DNA from: Akkermansiaceae bacterium
GTDB taxonomy: Bacteria; Verrucomicrobiota; Verrucomicrobiia; Verrucomicrobiales; Akkermansiaceae
Direction: 5' to 3'
NCBI GenBank assembly: GCA_026421245.1
Contig: JAPKDJ010000038.1
Coordinates: 1 to 36,563 of the forward strand
DNA: 36,563 nt
A model generated the notes under the pieces. The model had not been told where the DNA came from. It saw only the letters and a list, made by a program, of their open reading frames with translations, and searched no databases. A program made the translations under genes and the position numbers. Position 1 is the first letter of the stretch; the number at the start of each line of letters is the position of its first letter. Shown here one piece after another: positions 8,317 to 16,535 of this stretch.

Positions 8317-9798
8317 ATGCTCGACCCCTTCTCCGAATCCCAGCTTCTCGTCAACCGCCGCCACTTCTTTGGGAAATCCGCTTCCGGCATCGGCGTTGCC
8401 GCCCTCGCTTCCATGCTCGGCGATAACCTTGGAGCCAAACCCAGCCCAGATTCCAAGCCCGCGCCCAAGGCCAAGCGCATGATTTACCTCTTCCAAAGTG
8501 GCGCCCCCTCCCCCCAGGACCTCTTCGACTACAAACCCAAACTCCAGGAACACCACGGCAAGGAACTCGGTGAATTCGTTGAACTGAACCAACGCAAAAC
8601 CGGCATGACCGCCGGCCAAAAATCCTTCCCCATCGCCGGCACCAAATACAAATTTAAAAAACACGGGGAATCAGGCACCGAAATCTCCGAGCTCCTCCCT
8701 CACATCTCCAGCATCGCCGATGACATCTGCCTCATCCGCTCGATGTACACCGAAGCCATCAATCACGACCCCGCCATCACCTTCTTCCAAAGCGGATCGC
8801 AAATTCCCGGCCGCCCCTCCATAGGCGCCTGGCTTTCCTACGGCCTCGGCTCCGAAAACAAAAACCTCCCCGACTTCGTCTCCATGGTCTCCCGTGGCAC
8901 CGGCCGACCCAACTGCCAACCCCTCTACGACCGGCTCTGGGGCTCCGGCTTCCTCCCCACCAAACACTCGGGGGTCAAGTTCATGTCCGTCGGCGACCCC
9001 GTCCTCTATCTTTCCAATCCCTCCGGCTACTCACCCAAGGCCCGACGCAAGATGCTCGATGACCTCGCCGAGCTGAACGAAAAGAAACTCGCCGAGTTCT
9101 CCGACCCCGAAATCGACACCCGCATCCAGCAATACGAGCTCGCTTACCGCATGCAAACCTCGGTCCCGGAACTTACCGACATCTCCGACGAACCCGAGTC
9201 CGTCCTCAACATGTATGGCCCCGAGGTCAAAAAACGCGGGACCTACGCCTACAACTGCCTCATGGCCCGCCGACTCGCCGAGCGCGACGTCCGCTTCGTT
9301 CAACTCTACCACATGGGTTGGGACCAGCACTTCACCCTCCCAAAACAACTCTCCGGCCAGTGCTACGACGCCGACCAACCCACCGCCGCCCTCATCAAGG
9401 ACCTCAAAATGCGTGGGCTTCTCGATGACACCCTCGTCGTCTGGGGCGGTGAATTCGGAAGAACCTCATACTGCCAGGGAAAACTCACGCGCGAAAACTA
9501 CGGCCGCGACCACCACCCCCGCTGCTTCTCCCTCTGGGCCACCGGCGGCGGCATCAAACCCGGCATGACCTTCGGCCAGACCGATGACTTCTGCTACAAC
9601 ATCGTCGACAAAAACGGAGCCCCTATTGATGCGCACCCCACCAAGCACAACAAGGAAACCGTCCACGTCCATGACCTCCACGCCACCCTCCTCCACCAAC
9701 TCGGCATCGACCACACCAAGCTCACCTACAAATTCCAGGGCCGCCAATACCGTCTCACCGACGTCCACGGCCATATCGTCAAAGACATCCTTTCATAA
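8317..9798 (+). CDS. DUF1501 family secreted protein
   Basis: This 493-residue protein carries a twin-arginine-like leader, [23 protein letters not shown], typical of DUF1501 proteins. The family lies in the alkaline-phosphatase-like superfamily. Family landmarks are [63 protein letters not shown] and [17 protein letters not shown]. Asp/His residues in the last blocks would be metal-site candidates. DUF1501 genes are habitually paired with DUF1549/DUF1553 cytochromes in Planctomycetes and Verrucomicrobia, exactly as here (next gene, 159 bases downstream). No biochemical role is established. Only 48 bases separate its start from the divergent FAH gene, so both promoters must lie in or overlap coding sequence. 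Confidence 0.9.
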   Translation: MLDPFSESQLLVNRRHFFGKSASGIGVAALASMLGDNLGAKPSPDSKPAPKAKRMIYLFQSGAPSPQDLFDYKPKLQEHHGKELGEFVELNQRKTGMTAGQKSFPIAGTKYKFKKHGESGTEISELLPHISSIADDICLIRSMYTEAINHDPAITFFQSGSQIPGRPSIGAWLSYGLGSENKNLPDFVSMVSRGTGRPNCQPLYDRLWGSGFLPTKHSGVKFMSVGDPVLYLSNPSGYSPKARRKMLDDLAELNEKKLAEFSDPEIDTRIQQYELAYRMQTSVPELTDISDEPESVLNMYGPEVKKRGTYAYNCLMARRLAERDVRFVQLYHMGWDQHFTLPKQLSGQCYDADQPTAALIKDLKMRGLLDDTLVVWGGEFGRTSYCQGKLTRENYGRDHHPRCFSLWATGGGIKPGMTFGQTDDFCYNIVDKNGAPIDAHPTKHNKETVHVHDLHATLLHQLGIDHTKLTYKFQGRQYRLTDVHGHIVKDILS

Positions 9799-9849
9799 GT
9801 GATACCGCTCGTCCCGTCCACAGCCCCAAAGGGACGAACCAACGTAGCC

Positions 9850-9864
9850 CAGGGCAACGCCCTG
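9850..9864. repeat. REP-like palindrome between the DUF1501 and DUF1549/1553 genes
   Basis: CAGGGC (9850-9855), AAC, GCCCTG (9859-9864) form a perfect 6-bp stem within ACGTAGCCCAGGG and CGCCCTGAGTTAG. Elements of this kind recur in intergenic regions of PVC genomes as far as I recall. There is no T-run, so it is not a standard terminator. It could stabilise the upstream transcript end. Confidence 0.35.
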
Positions 9865-9957
9865 AGTTAGCTCATCCGATCAACAATGGACAAGCCCACC
9901 GCTCCGGTTCTCAAACCACTTTCCCGCAGTCCCCTCAACCAACTCCGCCTCATCGTC

Positions 9958-12933
9958 ATGCCAAAACGCCTCCTGCTCGCCCTCACTCTTGCCCCAACTC
10001 TGTGCGCAGAAGAACAAATTTCCTACAACAAGCACATCCGTCCCATCCTCTCGGAGAACTGCTTCTCCTGCCACGGACAGGACCCCAAAACCCGCGAAGG
10101 CGACGTTGCCCTCCACCTCGCCGAATTCGCCTACAAAGAACACAAAGGCACCACCCCCATCGTCCCCGGCAACACCGAGGACTCCGAGGTCATCTACCGC
10201 ATCTTCGAGGAGGAGGATGCCATGCCGCCCGAGGACTCCAACCGATCACTCACCGACAAGGAAAAACAACTTATCAAAAAGTGGGTCGAGCAAGGCGCCA
10301 AGTACGAAGACCACTGGAGCTTCGTCTTCCCAAAAAAATCTCCCGTCCCGACCGACACACACCCCGTCGACCACTTTATCCAAAAACGCCTCACCGAAAA
10401 AGAACTCGATTCTTCTCCCCAAGCCGATCTCCCCATCCTCGCCCGCCGCGCCTCCCTTGCTCTCACCGGGCTTCAACCCACCCCGACCCAGCTCGCTGAA
10501 CTCAAAAAGCACGGATCCTACGAAGAATTTGTCGACTCCCTCCTCACCACCGGCGCCTACGCCGAGCGCATGACTCTCTTCTGGCTCGATGCCGGCCGCT
10601 ACGCCGACACCGACGGTTACCAAATCGACAGCCCCCGCTCGAACTGGCCCTGGCGTGACTGGGTCATCGATGCCTTCCGTAAAAACATGCCCTTTGATCA
10701 ATTCACCATCGAACAGATCGCCGGAGACATGCTTCCCAACCCCACCGATTCCCAACTCCTCGCCACCGCCTTCAACCGTAACCACCGCCAAAACGCCGAA
10801 GGCGGCGCTCTCGCGCCCGAGTTCTATGTCGAAAACGTCATCGATCGCGTCGAGACCACCTCAGCCGTCTGGCTCGGACTCACCACCGGTTGCGCCCGCT
10901 GCCATGACCACAAATACGACCCCATCTCACAAAAGGAATTCTTCCAGCTCTTCTCCTACTTCAACAACATAGGCGAAAGAGGCACCGGCAAAGGCGCCCA
11001 GGCCCAGCCCGTCAAAAACTTCTCCTCTCCCGTTGCCAAGGTCCCAGATGCCCTCTTCGCTAAATTAAAGTCAGCCGCTACAAAAATCACTGAAGCCGAG
11101 AAAACACTCCCCCCCCGGCTTCAGAAGTGGATCAAGAGTCACGACAAGAACGCCCTCAAATCCGACTGGCTCCCCGTCAACCTCTCCTCGGCAAAAGCGA
11201 CCAAAGGCAAACTTGAAAAACTCCCCGACAGCGCCTGGCTTTTCAAAGGGAGCAACGTCCCCAAGACCACCTACCAACTTCGCCTCCCCACAGGCAAGCG
11301 CACTCTCAACGGCATCCGCGTCGAGGCCCTCTCCCATCCTTCCCTAAAAGGGGCTAACAAACTCTCCCTCGCCACCAACGGAAACTTCGTCCTCACCGAG
11401 GTCAAAATATCATCCAACGGCAAGCCGGTCAAAATCGCCCAAACAGTCGCCACTTACTCCCAACCCAACTACCCCGCCCAAAACGCCACCGACTCAAACG
11501 ACCTCTCTGGTTGGGGGATCGACAGCCACCCCAACAGTTCCGAATCCCTCTTCCTCGTCTTCGAAAAGCCCCTCCCCGCTAACTCCGGCGAGCTCTCAGT
11601 CGATCTCCATTTCAAATTCAATTCCGCTGGCCACCAGATCGGATCCTTCCGCATCCTCGCAACAGAAGCAAAGAACCCCGTCCTCAAAAGCGGAGGCATC
11701 CCCGCCAACGTCCTCGCTGAAATCGCCCACCCCAAGGATCCAAAAGTCCTCGCCGATTACCATCGCACCGTCGATCCTGTCCTCCGCGACGCCCTCGCAA
11801 ATCGAGCTGCGATCGAAAAGAAGATCGCCGCGGCCCAAGGAGGCTCCGTTCCCGTCATGATCATGCAGGAAAAAGGGGGCACGCCCACCCCGTCCTATAT
11901 CCTTAATCGCGGCCAATATGACGACCCGATTAAGGAAAACCCACTGGAACGTGGCGTCATCTCCCGTCTCCTTCCTCCCGGCGCCAAGCATCCCAAGGAC
12001 CGCCTCGGATTCGCCCGCTGGCTTGTTTCGCCGGACAATCCTATCACCGCCCGCGTCACCATCAACCGCATGTGGCAGCACCTCTTTTCAATTGGTCTTG
12101 TCAAAACCTCGGAAGATTTCGGATTACAAGGCGAAATCCCCAGTCACCCCGACCTCCTCGATTGGCTCGCCGTCGAGTTCATCGACTCCGGCTGGGACGT
12201 CAAAAAAATGTATCGTCTTCTCGTCACCAGCGATACCTTCAAACAGTCCTCCAAGAGTAATTCCATCCTCAACGAACGCGACCCCGAAAACCGGCTCCTT
12301 GCCCGCGGACCGCGCTACCGTATGGACGGCTTCGCCATCCGCGACATGGCCCTCCACGCCTCCGGCCTCCTCAACCCCGCCCTTGGGGGTGCTCCTGTCA
12401 AAGCCTACCAACCCGATGGTCTCTGGCAATCCGTCGCCTCCAACGCCGGAACCCGATACACCCCCGCCACCGGCTCCGACCTCTACCGCAAAAGCATGTA
12501 TTCCTATTGGAAACGCGCCGTTGCTCCGCCCCGCCAACTCATCTTCGACGGCTCCGGCCGGGAGATCTGTAACGTCCGGCACAACATCACCAACACTCCC
12601 CTTCAAGCCCTTGCTCTCATGAACGACGTCACCTTCGTCGAATCCGCTCGCCACCTCGCCGAGCGCATGATCAAGGAAAGCCCCGAAGCCCCCCTCGCCT
12701 TCGGCTACCTTCTCGCCAAAGGGCACGCACCTGACGCCGAAACACTCGCCATTCTCAAGCGCAACCGCGACCACTTCATGACCCACTTCAAAGCCGCCCC
12801 AGACGAGGCCAAGAAATTCCTCTCCATTGGTCAATCAAAACGCGACGCATCCATCGACCCCGTCATCCACGCCGCCCACGCTTCCACCGCCCACCTCATC
12901 CTTAACCTCGATGAAGTGATCAGCATCGAATAA
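9958..12933 (+). CDS. Secreted DUF1549/DUF1553 (PSCyt1-PSCyt2-PSD1) cytochrome protein
   Basis: This 991-residue exported protein starts at ATG 9958 with signal peptide MPKRLLLALTLAPTLCAEEQ. A 24-codon extension to 9886 is open but puts hydrophilic sequence before the signal. Residues of about 20-115 are a planctomycete-type cytochrome c domain with NCFSCHG (C35, C38, H39) and a MPPEDSNRSLTDKE stretch. Residues of about 135-340 are DUF1549, with YADTDGYQIDSPR, the WPWRDWVIDAFRKNMPFDQF block and a second heme motif GCARCHDHKYDP (C312, C315, H316). The middle (about 400-620) is a beta-rich region. DUF1553 fills about 650-960, with RLGFARWLVSPDNPITARV, NRMWQHLFSIGLVKTSEDFG and HNITNTPLQALALMND. 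The family is thought to work in periplasmic redox handling of glycans, together with the DUF1501 partner; this is not proven. Confidence 0.9.
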   Translation: MPKRLLLALTLAPTLCAEEQISYNKHIRPILSENCFSCHGQDPKTREGDVALHLAEFAYKEHKGTTPIVPGNTEDSEVIYRIFEEEDAMPPEDSNRSLTDKEKQLIKKWVEQGAKYEDHWSFVFPKKSPVPTDTHPVDHFIQKRLTEKELDSSPQADLPILARRASLALTGLQPTPTQLAELKKHGSYEEFVDSLLTTGAYAERMTLFWLDAGRYADTDGYQIDSPRSNWPWRDWVIDAFRKNMPFDQFTIEQIAGDMLPNPTDSQLLATAFNRNHRQNAEGGALAPEFYVENVIDRVETTSAVWLGLTTGCARCHDHKYDPISQKEFFQLFSYFNNIGERGTGKGAQAQPVKNFSSPVAKVPDALFAKLKSAATKITEAEKTLPPRLQKWIKSHDKNALKSDWLPVNLSSAKATKGKLEKLPDSAWLFKGSNVPKTTYQLRLPTGKRTLNGIRVEALSHPSLKGANKLSLATNGNFVLTEVKISSNGKPVKIAQTVATYSQPNYPAQNATDSNDLSGWGIDSHPNSSESLFLVFEKPLPANSGELSVDLHFKFNSAGHQIGSFRILATEAKNPVLKSGGIPANVLAEIAHPKDPKVLADYHRTVDPVLRDALANRAAIEKKIAAAQGGSVPVMIMQEKGGTPTPSYILNRGQYDDPIKENPLERGVISRLLPPGAKHPKDRLGFARWLVSPDNPITARVTINRMWQHLFSIGLVKTSEDFGLQGEIPSHPDLLDWLAVEFIDSGWDVKKMYRLLVTSDTFKQSSKSNSILNERDPENRLLARGPRYRMDGFAIRDMALHASGLLNPALGGAPVKAYQPDGLWQSVASNAGTRYTPATGSDLYRKSMYSYWKRAVAPPRQLIFDGSGREICNVRHNITNTPLQALALMNDVTFVESARHLAERMIKESPEAPLAFGYLLAKGHAPDAETLAILKRNRDHFMTHFKAAPDEAKKFLSIGQSKRDASIDPVIHAAHASTAHLILNLDEVISIE

Positions 12934-13353
12934 TCTCGAGGGTGGATGAAATGCCCTTTGGGTGGTTCTCACGGACTCCAAAATGAGACCTCAATTTGGG
13001 AGGCTTCCCTCGCTACGGATTCACATTTCTCACCAAAAAGTCAGTGGAGATGTTTACAAATTCACGCCGCCCCTCATCAAGAACCACTTGGTTCCGCTGC
13101 TCAGCGGACTTTGTCGTCTTCAGAATCCTCCATCTGTCCCAGTAGAATCCTCAGAGCGCCACCTGAGATTAGGATCTCCACGATCAAGGAGGCCAACGAA
13201 AGACTCATCATCACCACCGCCGGGAAAAGCAAGGCTGGGGTCGAAATCTCCAAAATCATAACGGAAGGAACGCCTCCACTAAAGAGAACTAATTCCGGAA
13301 ATCACTCACAAAAAGAAACTTCCCTTACCAAGGTCACGTTCATTACCTACTCT
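12934..13353. other. Intergenic region, 420 bases
   Basis: The plus frame of the downstream gene is open through almost the whole stretch, but composition is unlike its neighbours and the signal peptide begins only at 13354. TCCGCT/AGCGGA (13092-13107) forms a small hairpin. On the minus strand a 52-codon hydrophobic frame (13101-13259) is listed separately. No promoter is clear. Confidence 0.5.
13101..13259 (-). CDS. Small hydrophobic frame, possible DUF2721-like fragment
   Basis: This is a 52-codon frame from ATG 13259 to TGA 13101. It begins MILEISTPALLFPAVVMMSL, continues with a hydrophobic stretch (ASLIVEILISGGALRILL), and ends in an acidic tail. TPALLFPA followed by LASLI is reminiscent of DUF2721 membrane proteins, which are roughly 2-3 times longer, so this would be a fragment. 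It sits antisense to the upstream region of the PVC dehydrogenase gene and has no partner gene. It may equally be chance. Confidence 0.22.
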   Translation of the reverse strand: MILEISTPALLFPAVVMMSLSLASLIVEILISGGALRILLGQMEDSEDDKVR

Positions 13354-15930
13354 ATGAAGCGACTTCTGCCCTTAATGCTCTCCGCCCCCCTGCTCGCCGA
13401 GCCAGGTGATACCGTTTACCAAAAAGGTTTCCTCTCCAAAGATGAGGCCCACAAATCCATCGAACTTCAAGACGGCTACTCGCTCGATCTCGTTCTGAGC
13501 GATCCCCACATCCACGAGCCCGTTGCAATGGCCTGGGATGGCAATGGCGCCCTCTACGTCGTCGAAATGCGAACCTACATGCAGGACGCCGACGCCGCCG
13601 AAGAACAAACTCCCAAGTCTCGAATCTCCCGCCATGAAGACACCAATGGCGATGGCGTCTACGACAAACACTCCATCTTCATCGACAACATCCTCCTTCC
13701 CCGCATGGTCCTCCCGCTCGACGACCGCATCATGGTCGGCATCACGAACACCCTCGACCTCTGGACCTACCGCGACTCCGACGGCGACGGCGTGGCTGAC
13801 GAGAAAGTCAAAATCCACGAAGGTGGAAAACGCGGCGGCAACATGGAGCACCAACCCTCGGGCCTCATCTGGAACCTCGATAACTGGATTTACCTCACCT
13901 ACGAAAACAAGCGCTACCGCTATACCAACGGAAAACTGGAAGTCCAACAACTCCCTCGTGGCGGCGGACAATGGGGAATCGGAATGGACGATGCCGGACG
14001 TAACTACTACTCAGCCGCTGGTGGTGAAAAGCCGGCCTTCTACTTCCAACAGCCCATCGCCTACGGCGCGCTCGATCTTCCAGAGCAAGAAGCTAACGGC
14101 TTCCGCGAAGTCTTTCCCATCGCCGACGTCCCCGATGTCCAGGGGGGGAAACGACGCGTCAACAAACGAGGCGGCTTGAACAACTTCACCGGATGCGCCG
14201 GACAAGGCATCTATCGTGGCGACCGTCTCCCCGCTGATCTTAAGGGCAACCTCATCATTCCCGAGCCTGTCGGCCGCCTCATCCGCCGTGCCATAGTCAC
14301 CCGCGAAGAGGGAAGAACCGTCCTCACCAATGCCTACCCCGGTACTGAATTCATTCGCACCCGCGACATCAACTTCCGCCCGCTCTGGGCTACCACCTCG
14401 CCCGATGGCGCCATGATGGTCATCGACATGCACCGCGGAATCATCCAGCAGGGCAACTGGACCCGTCCCGGCTCCTATCTCCGGAGCGTCATCGACAAGT
14501 GGGAGATCGACAAAAACATCCAAAAAGGCCGCGTCTACCGCCTCGTGCACGACACCTACCGCCCCGACAAGCAACCCCGCATGCTCGACGAATCCACGGC
14601 CGAGCTCGTCGCCCACCTCTCCCACCCCAACGGTTGGTGGCGTGACACCGCCCAAAAACTCATCATCCTTCGTAAAGATCGTGACACCGTCGTATCCCTT
14701 CTGGAAAAGCACGCCCGCGAAAACAAAAACGAAATGGGACGACTTCACGCTCTCTGGACACTTGAGGGCATCGGCAGGGTTTCATCGGATCTCGTCGACA
14801 CCGCCATGTCCGACTCCAGTTCCCTCGTCCGCACCAATGCGATCCGTCTCGCAGAGCCCTTCCTGACCGCCGAAGACTCTTCGATCATCGCAGCCTTCAC
14901 CGACTCCGCGCACCTTGGAAAAGACCCCGAAATGTTCCTCCAGGCCATTAACTCCATCCGATATTCCCGCACTGACAATGAAGATCTTCTTTCCCTCCGT
15001 GATACCCTCATCGAGGAAAATCAGGAAAATCCGGTCATCGCTCGCTTGAAGCAAATGTCCCGCGCCTCCCTCACCGACCGAGAAAAGCAACGCGCCAACG
15101 CCAAAAAAAGTACCCGCTTTGCCAAATCCATGGAACGAGGAAAAGTCATCTATCAACAGCTCTGCTTTTCCTGCCATGGCCCGGATGGAAAAGGTGCTCC
15201 CATGCCCGGTCAACCCGGTCACAAACTTGCCCCGTCCTTTGTAAACAACCCCCGCCTGTCTGGCGACCACGATAGCGTCCTCCGGACAGTTCTCCACGGA
15301 CTCACCGGCCCCCTTGATGGCAAAAAATACGAAGGGCTCATGGTTGCCATGGGAACAAACAACAACGAATGGGTCGCCGACATCACCACCTACGTCCGAA
15401 ACTCCTTCGGCAACAACGAAAGCCTGACCAGTCCTAGCCAGGTCGCCAAGATTCGCCGGCAACACAAGGATCGTAAAGAACCCTGGACCCAGATTGAGCT
15501 AGAGAAACTCTCTCCTCCCGTCCTCGCCAATCAGGACAAATGGCAGCTTTCCTCCAGTCACGGAAACGGCTCGCTCGGCGGCTGCGTCGATCACGACCTC
15601 GGTTCCCGCTATACCACCAGTGCCATCCAACGCCCCGGCATGTGGGTTCAGATCGAACTCCCAAACATCTCCCAAGTGAACCAAATCACCCTTGATGCCG
15701 GCAGTTCAACGGGCGACTACCCGCGCGGTTATGAAGTTGTCGCCTCGCTCGACGGAAAAAACTGGACCAAACCTCTCGCCAAAGGCGACGGCAAAGGGGC
15801 GGTCACCAAGATTAAATTCTCCGCCACCAAAGCCAGGTTCCTCAAAATCACTCAAACCAAAAAACACAATAATCTCTACTGGTCGATTCACGAAATACAA
15901 CTTTCTGGCATAGAAGTAGCCTCCAAGTAA
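13354..15930 (+). CDS. Secreted PVC-type dehydrogenase with HEAT, cytochrome c and discoidin domains
   Basis: This is an 858-residue exported protein. The chosen start, ATG 13354, gives a signal peptide (MKRLLPLMLSAPLLAEPGD). The open frame extends to 12946, but that part has no protein-like composition. Residues of about 35-400 form the PVC membrane-bound dehydrogenase propeller, with EPVAMAWDGNGALYVVEMR, DTNGDGVYD and DSDGDGVADE loops and NNFTGCAGQGIYRGD. A HEAT-like helical part covers about 405-570. A class I cytochrome c domain lies at about 590-690, with CFSCHGPDGKGAP (C604, C607, H608) and a candidate Met axial ligand at M663 or M666. A discoidin domain (about 725-858) has DHDLGSRYTT and PGMWVQIELP. 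It probably oxidises a carbohydrate-derived substrate outside the cytoplasm and passes electrons to its own heme. It is third in the DUF1501-DUF1549/1553-PVC run and ends at a strong terminator. Confidence 0.9.
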   Translation: MKRLLPLMLSAPLLAEPGDTVYQKGFLSKDEAHKSIELQDGYSLDLVLSDPHIHEPVAMAWDGNGALYVVEMRTYMQDADAAEEQTPKSRISRHEDTNGDGVYDKHSIFIDNILLPRMVLPLDDRIMVGITNTLDLWTYRDSDGDGVADEKVKIHEGGKRGGNMEHQPSGLIWNLDNWIYLTYENKRYRYTNGKLEVQQLPRGGGQWGIGMDDAGRNYYSAAGGEKPAFYFQQPIAYGALDLPEQEANGFREVFPIADVPDVQGGKRRVNKRGGLNNFTGCAGQGIYRGDRLPADLKGNLIIPEPVGRLIRRAIVTREEGRTVLTNAYPGTEFIRTRDINFRPLWATTSPDGAMMVIDMHRGIIQQGNWTRPGSYLRSVIDKWEIDKNIQKGRVYRLVHDTYRPDKQPRMLDESTAELVAHLSHPNGWWRDTAQKLIILRKDRDTVVSLLEKHARENKNEMGRLHALWTLEGIGRVSSDLVDTAMSDSSSLVRTNAIRLAEPFLTAEDSSIIAAFTDSAHLGKDPEMFLQAINSIRYSRTDNEDLLSLRDTLIEENQENPVIARLKQMSRASLTDREKQRANAKKSTRFAKSMERGKVIYQQLCFSCHGPDGKGAPMPGQPGHKLAPSFVNNPRLSGDHDSVLRTVLHGLTGPLDGKKYEGLMVAMGTNNNEWVADITTYVRNSFGNNESLTSPSQVAKIRRQHKDRKEPWTQIELEKLSPPVLANQDKWQLSSSHGNGSLGGCVDHDLGSRYTTSAIQRPGMWVQIELPNISQVNQITLDAGSSTGDYPRGYEVVASLDGKNWTKPLAKGDGKGAVTKIKFSATKARFLKITQTKKHNNLYWSIHEIQLSGIEVASK

Positions 15931-15989
15931 CTCTTCCGACCGGAAGCATCTCCAACCAAGGGAGCTCCGATCCTCGTCCCCAGTCTTCC

Positions 15990-16018
15990 AAAACCGTTCT
16001 GTCCTGCAGAACGGTTTT
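15990..16018 (+). terminator. Strong intrinsic terminator after the PVC dehydrogenase gene
   Basis: AAAACCGTTCTG (15990-16001) pairs perfectly with CAGAACGGTTTT (16007-16018) around loop TCCTG, followed by CTTATTCT. The stem has A- and T-runs on both sides, so it could work in both directions. It lies 60 bases after the stop at 15930. Confidence 0.85.
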
Positions 16019-16100
16019 CTTATTCTCCCCCATACGCTCCATCATATCCATAACCGCGAAAGCGGTTTGGGGGAATTCAACTTCATCAGCATACCTTTCA

Positions 16101-16128
16101 GGAGAATCGGAGAAATCGCCGATTCTCC
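16101..16128. repeat. Perfect inverted repeat, 10-bp stem
   Basis: GGAGAATCGG (16101-16110) pairs exactly with CCGATTCTCC (16119-16128) around an 8-base loop. No T-run follows on either strand, so it is not an obvious terminator. It lies in a stretch without genes and could be part of a decayed mobile element. Confidence 0.5.
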
Positions 16129-16535
16129 TCTCCTCACGAAAAAACCACCCTCACCGCCTCATCGTCGTCAGCAACGAGATCGAACCGGGCGCCGTAAGCG
16201 ACTATCTGCAACGAGAAACCATCGCCGCCATCCAACCCGACCGGCAAAAGGAAATTCCCAGTAGCAGTCGGGGCTTGTCTCCGGGTTCGCAGTCAGCATT
16301 GGTCAAAAAGTCAACAAGGGCGGCCCACTGCTCACGCAGGAACTACCCCAAGGTTTCCGCCCCCCTGCAACGGGACGATCGAGAAAATTAAGATCAACAC
16401 CCGGCTTCATCACGATCACGAAGCGCAAAATCACTAACACCCCTTATTCTCATTCGTCTCTTTTCAAATGCGGAGTGGTATTAGACATCGCGTGGGGGAG
16501 CAGTGGGGATATGAATGTGAGAGGCCGAGAGAATC

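Larger units (their letters stand above)
15931..16535. other. Gene-poor gap between convergent genes, 605 bases
   Basis: After the terminator at 15990-16018, the gap holds a small AACCGC-GAAA-GCGGTT hairpin (about 16051-16066) and a perfect 10-bp hairpin (16101-16128). A plus frame of about 80 codons (roughly 16150-16390, containing LIVVSNEIEPGAVSDYL) reads protein-like but has no start and no family that I recognise; it may be a gene fragment. No complete gene is seen. Confidence 0.5.

Noticed and set aside
8269..8664. 132-codon upstream extension of the FAH gene
   Set aside because: It overlaps the divergent DUF1501 gene head to head and has antisense-like composition. The FAH family begins at MKLHC.
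12946..13353. 136-codon N-terminal extension of the PVC dehydrogenase
   Set aside because: A good signal peptide starts at 13354. The upstream part is hydrophilic, Ser/Pro-rich and unlike any domain.
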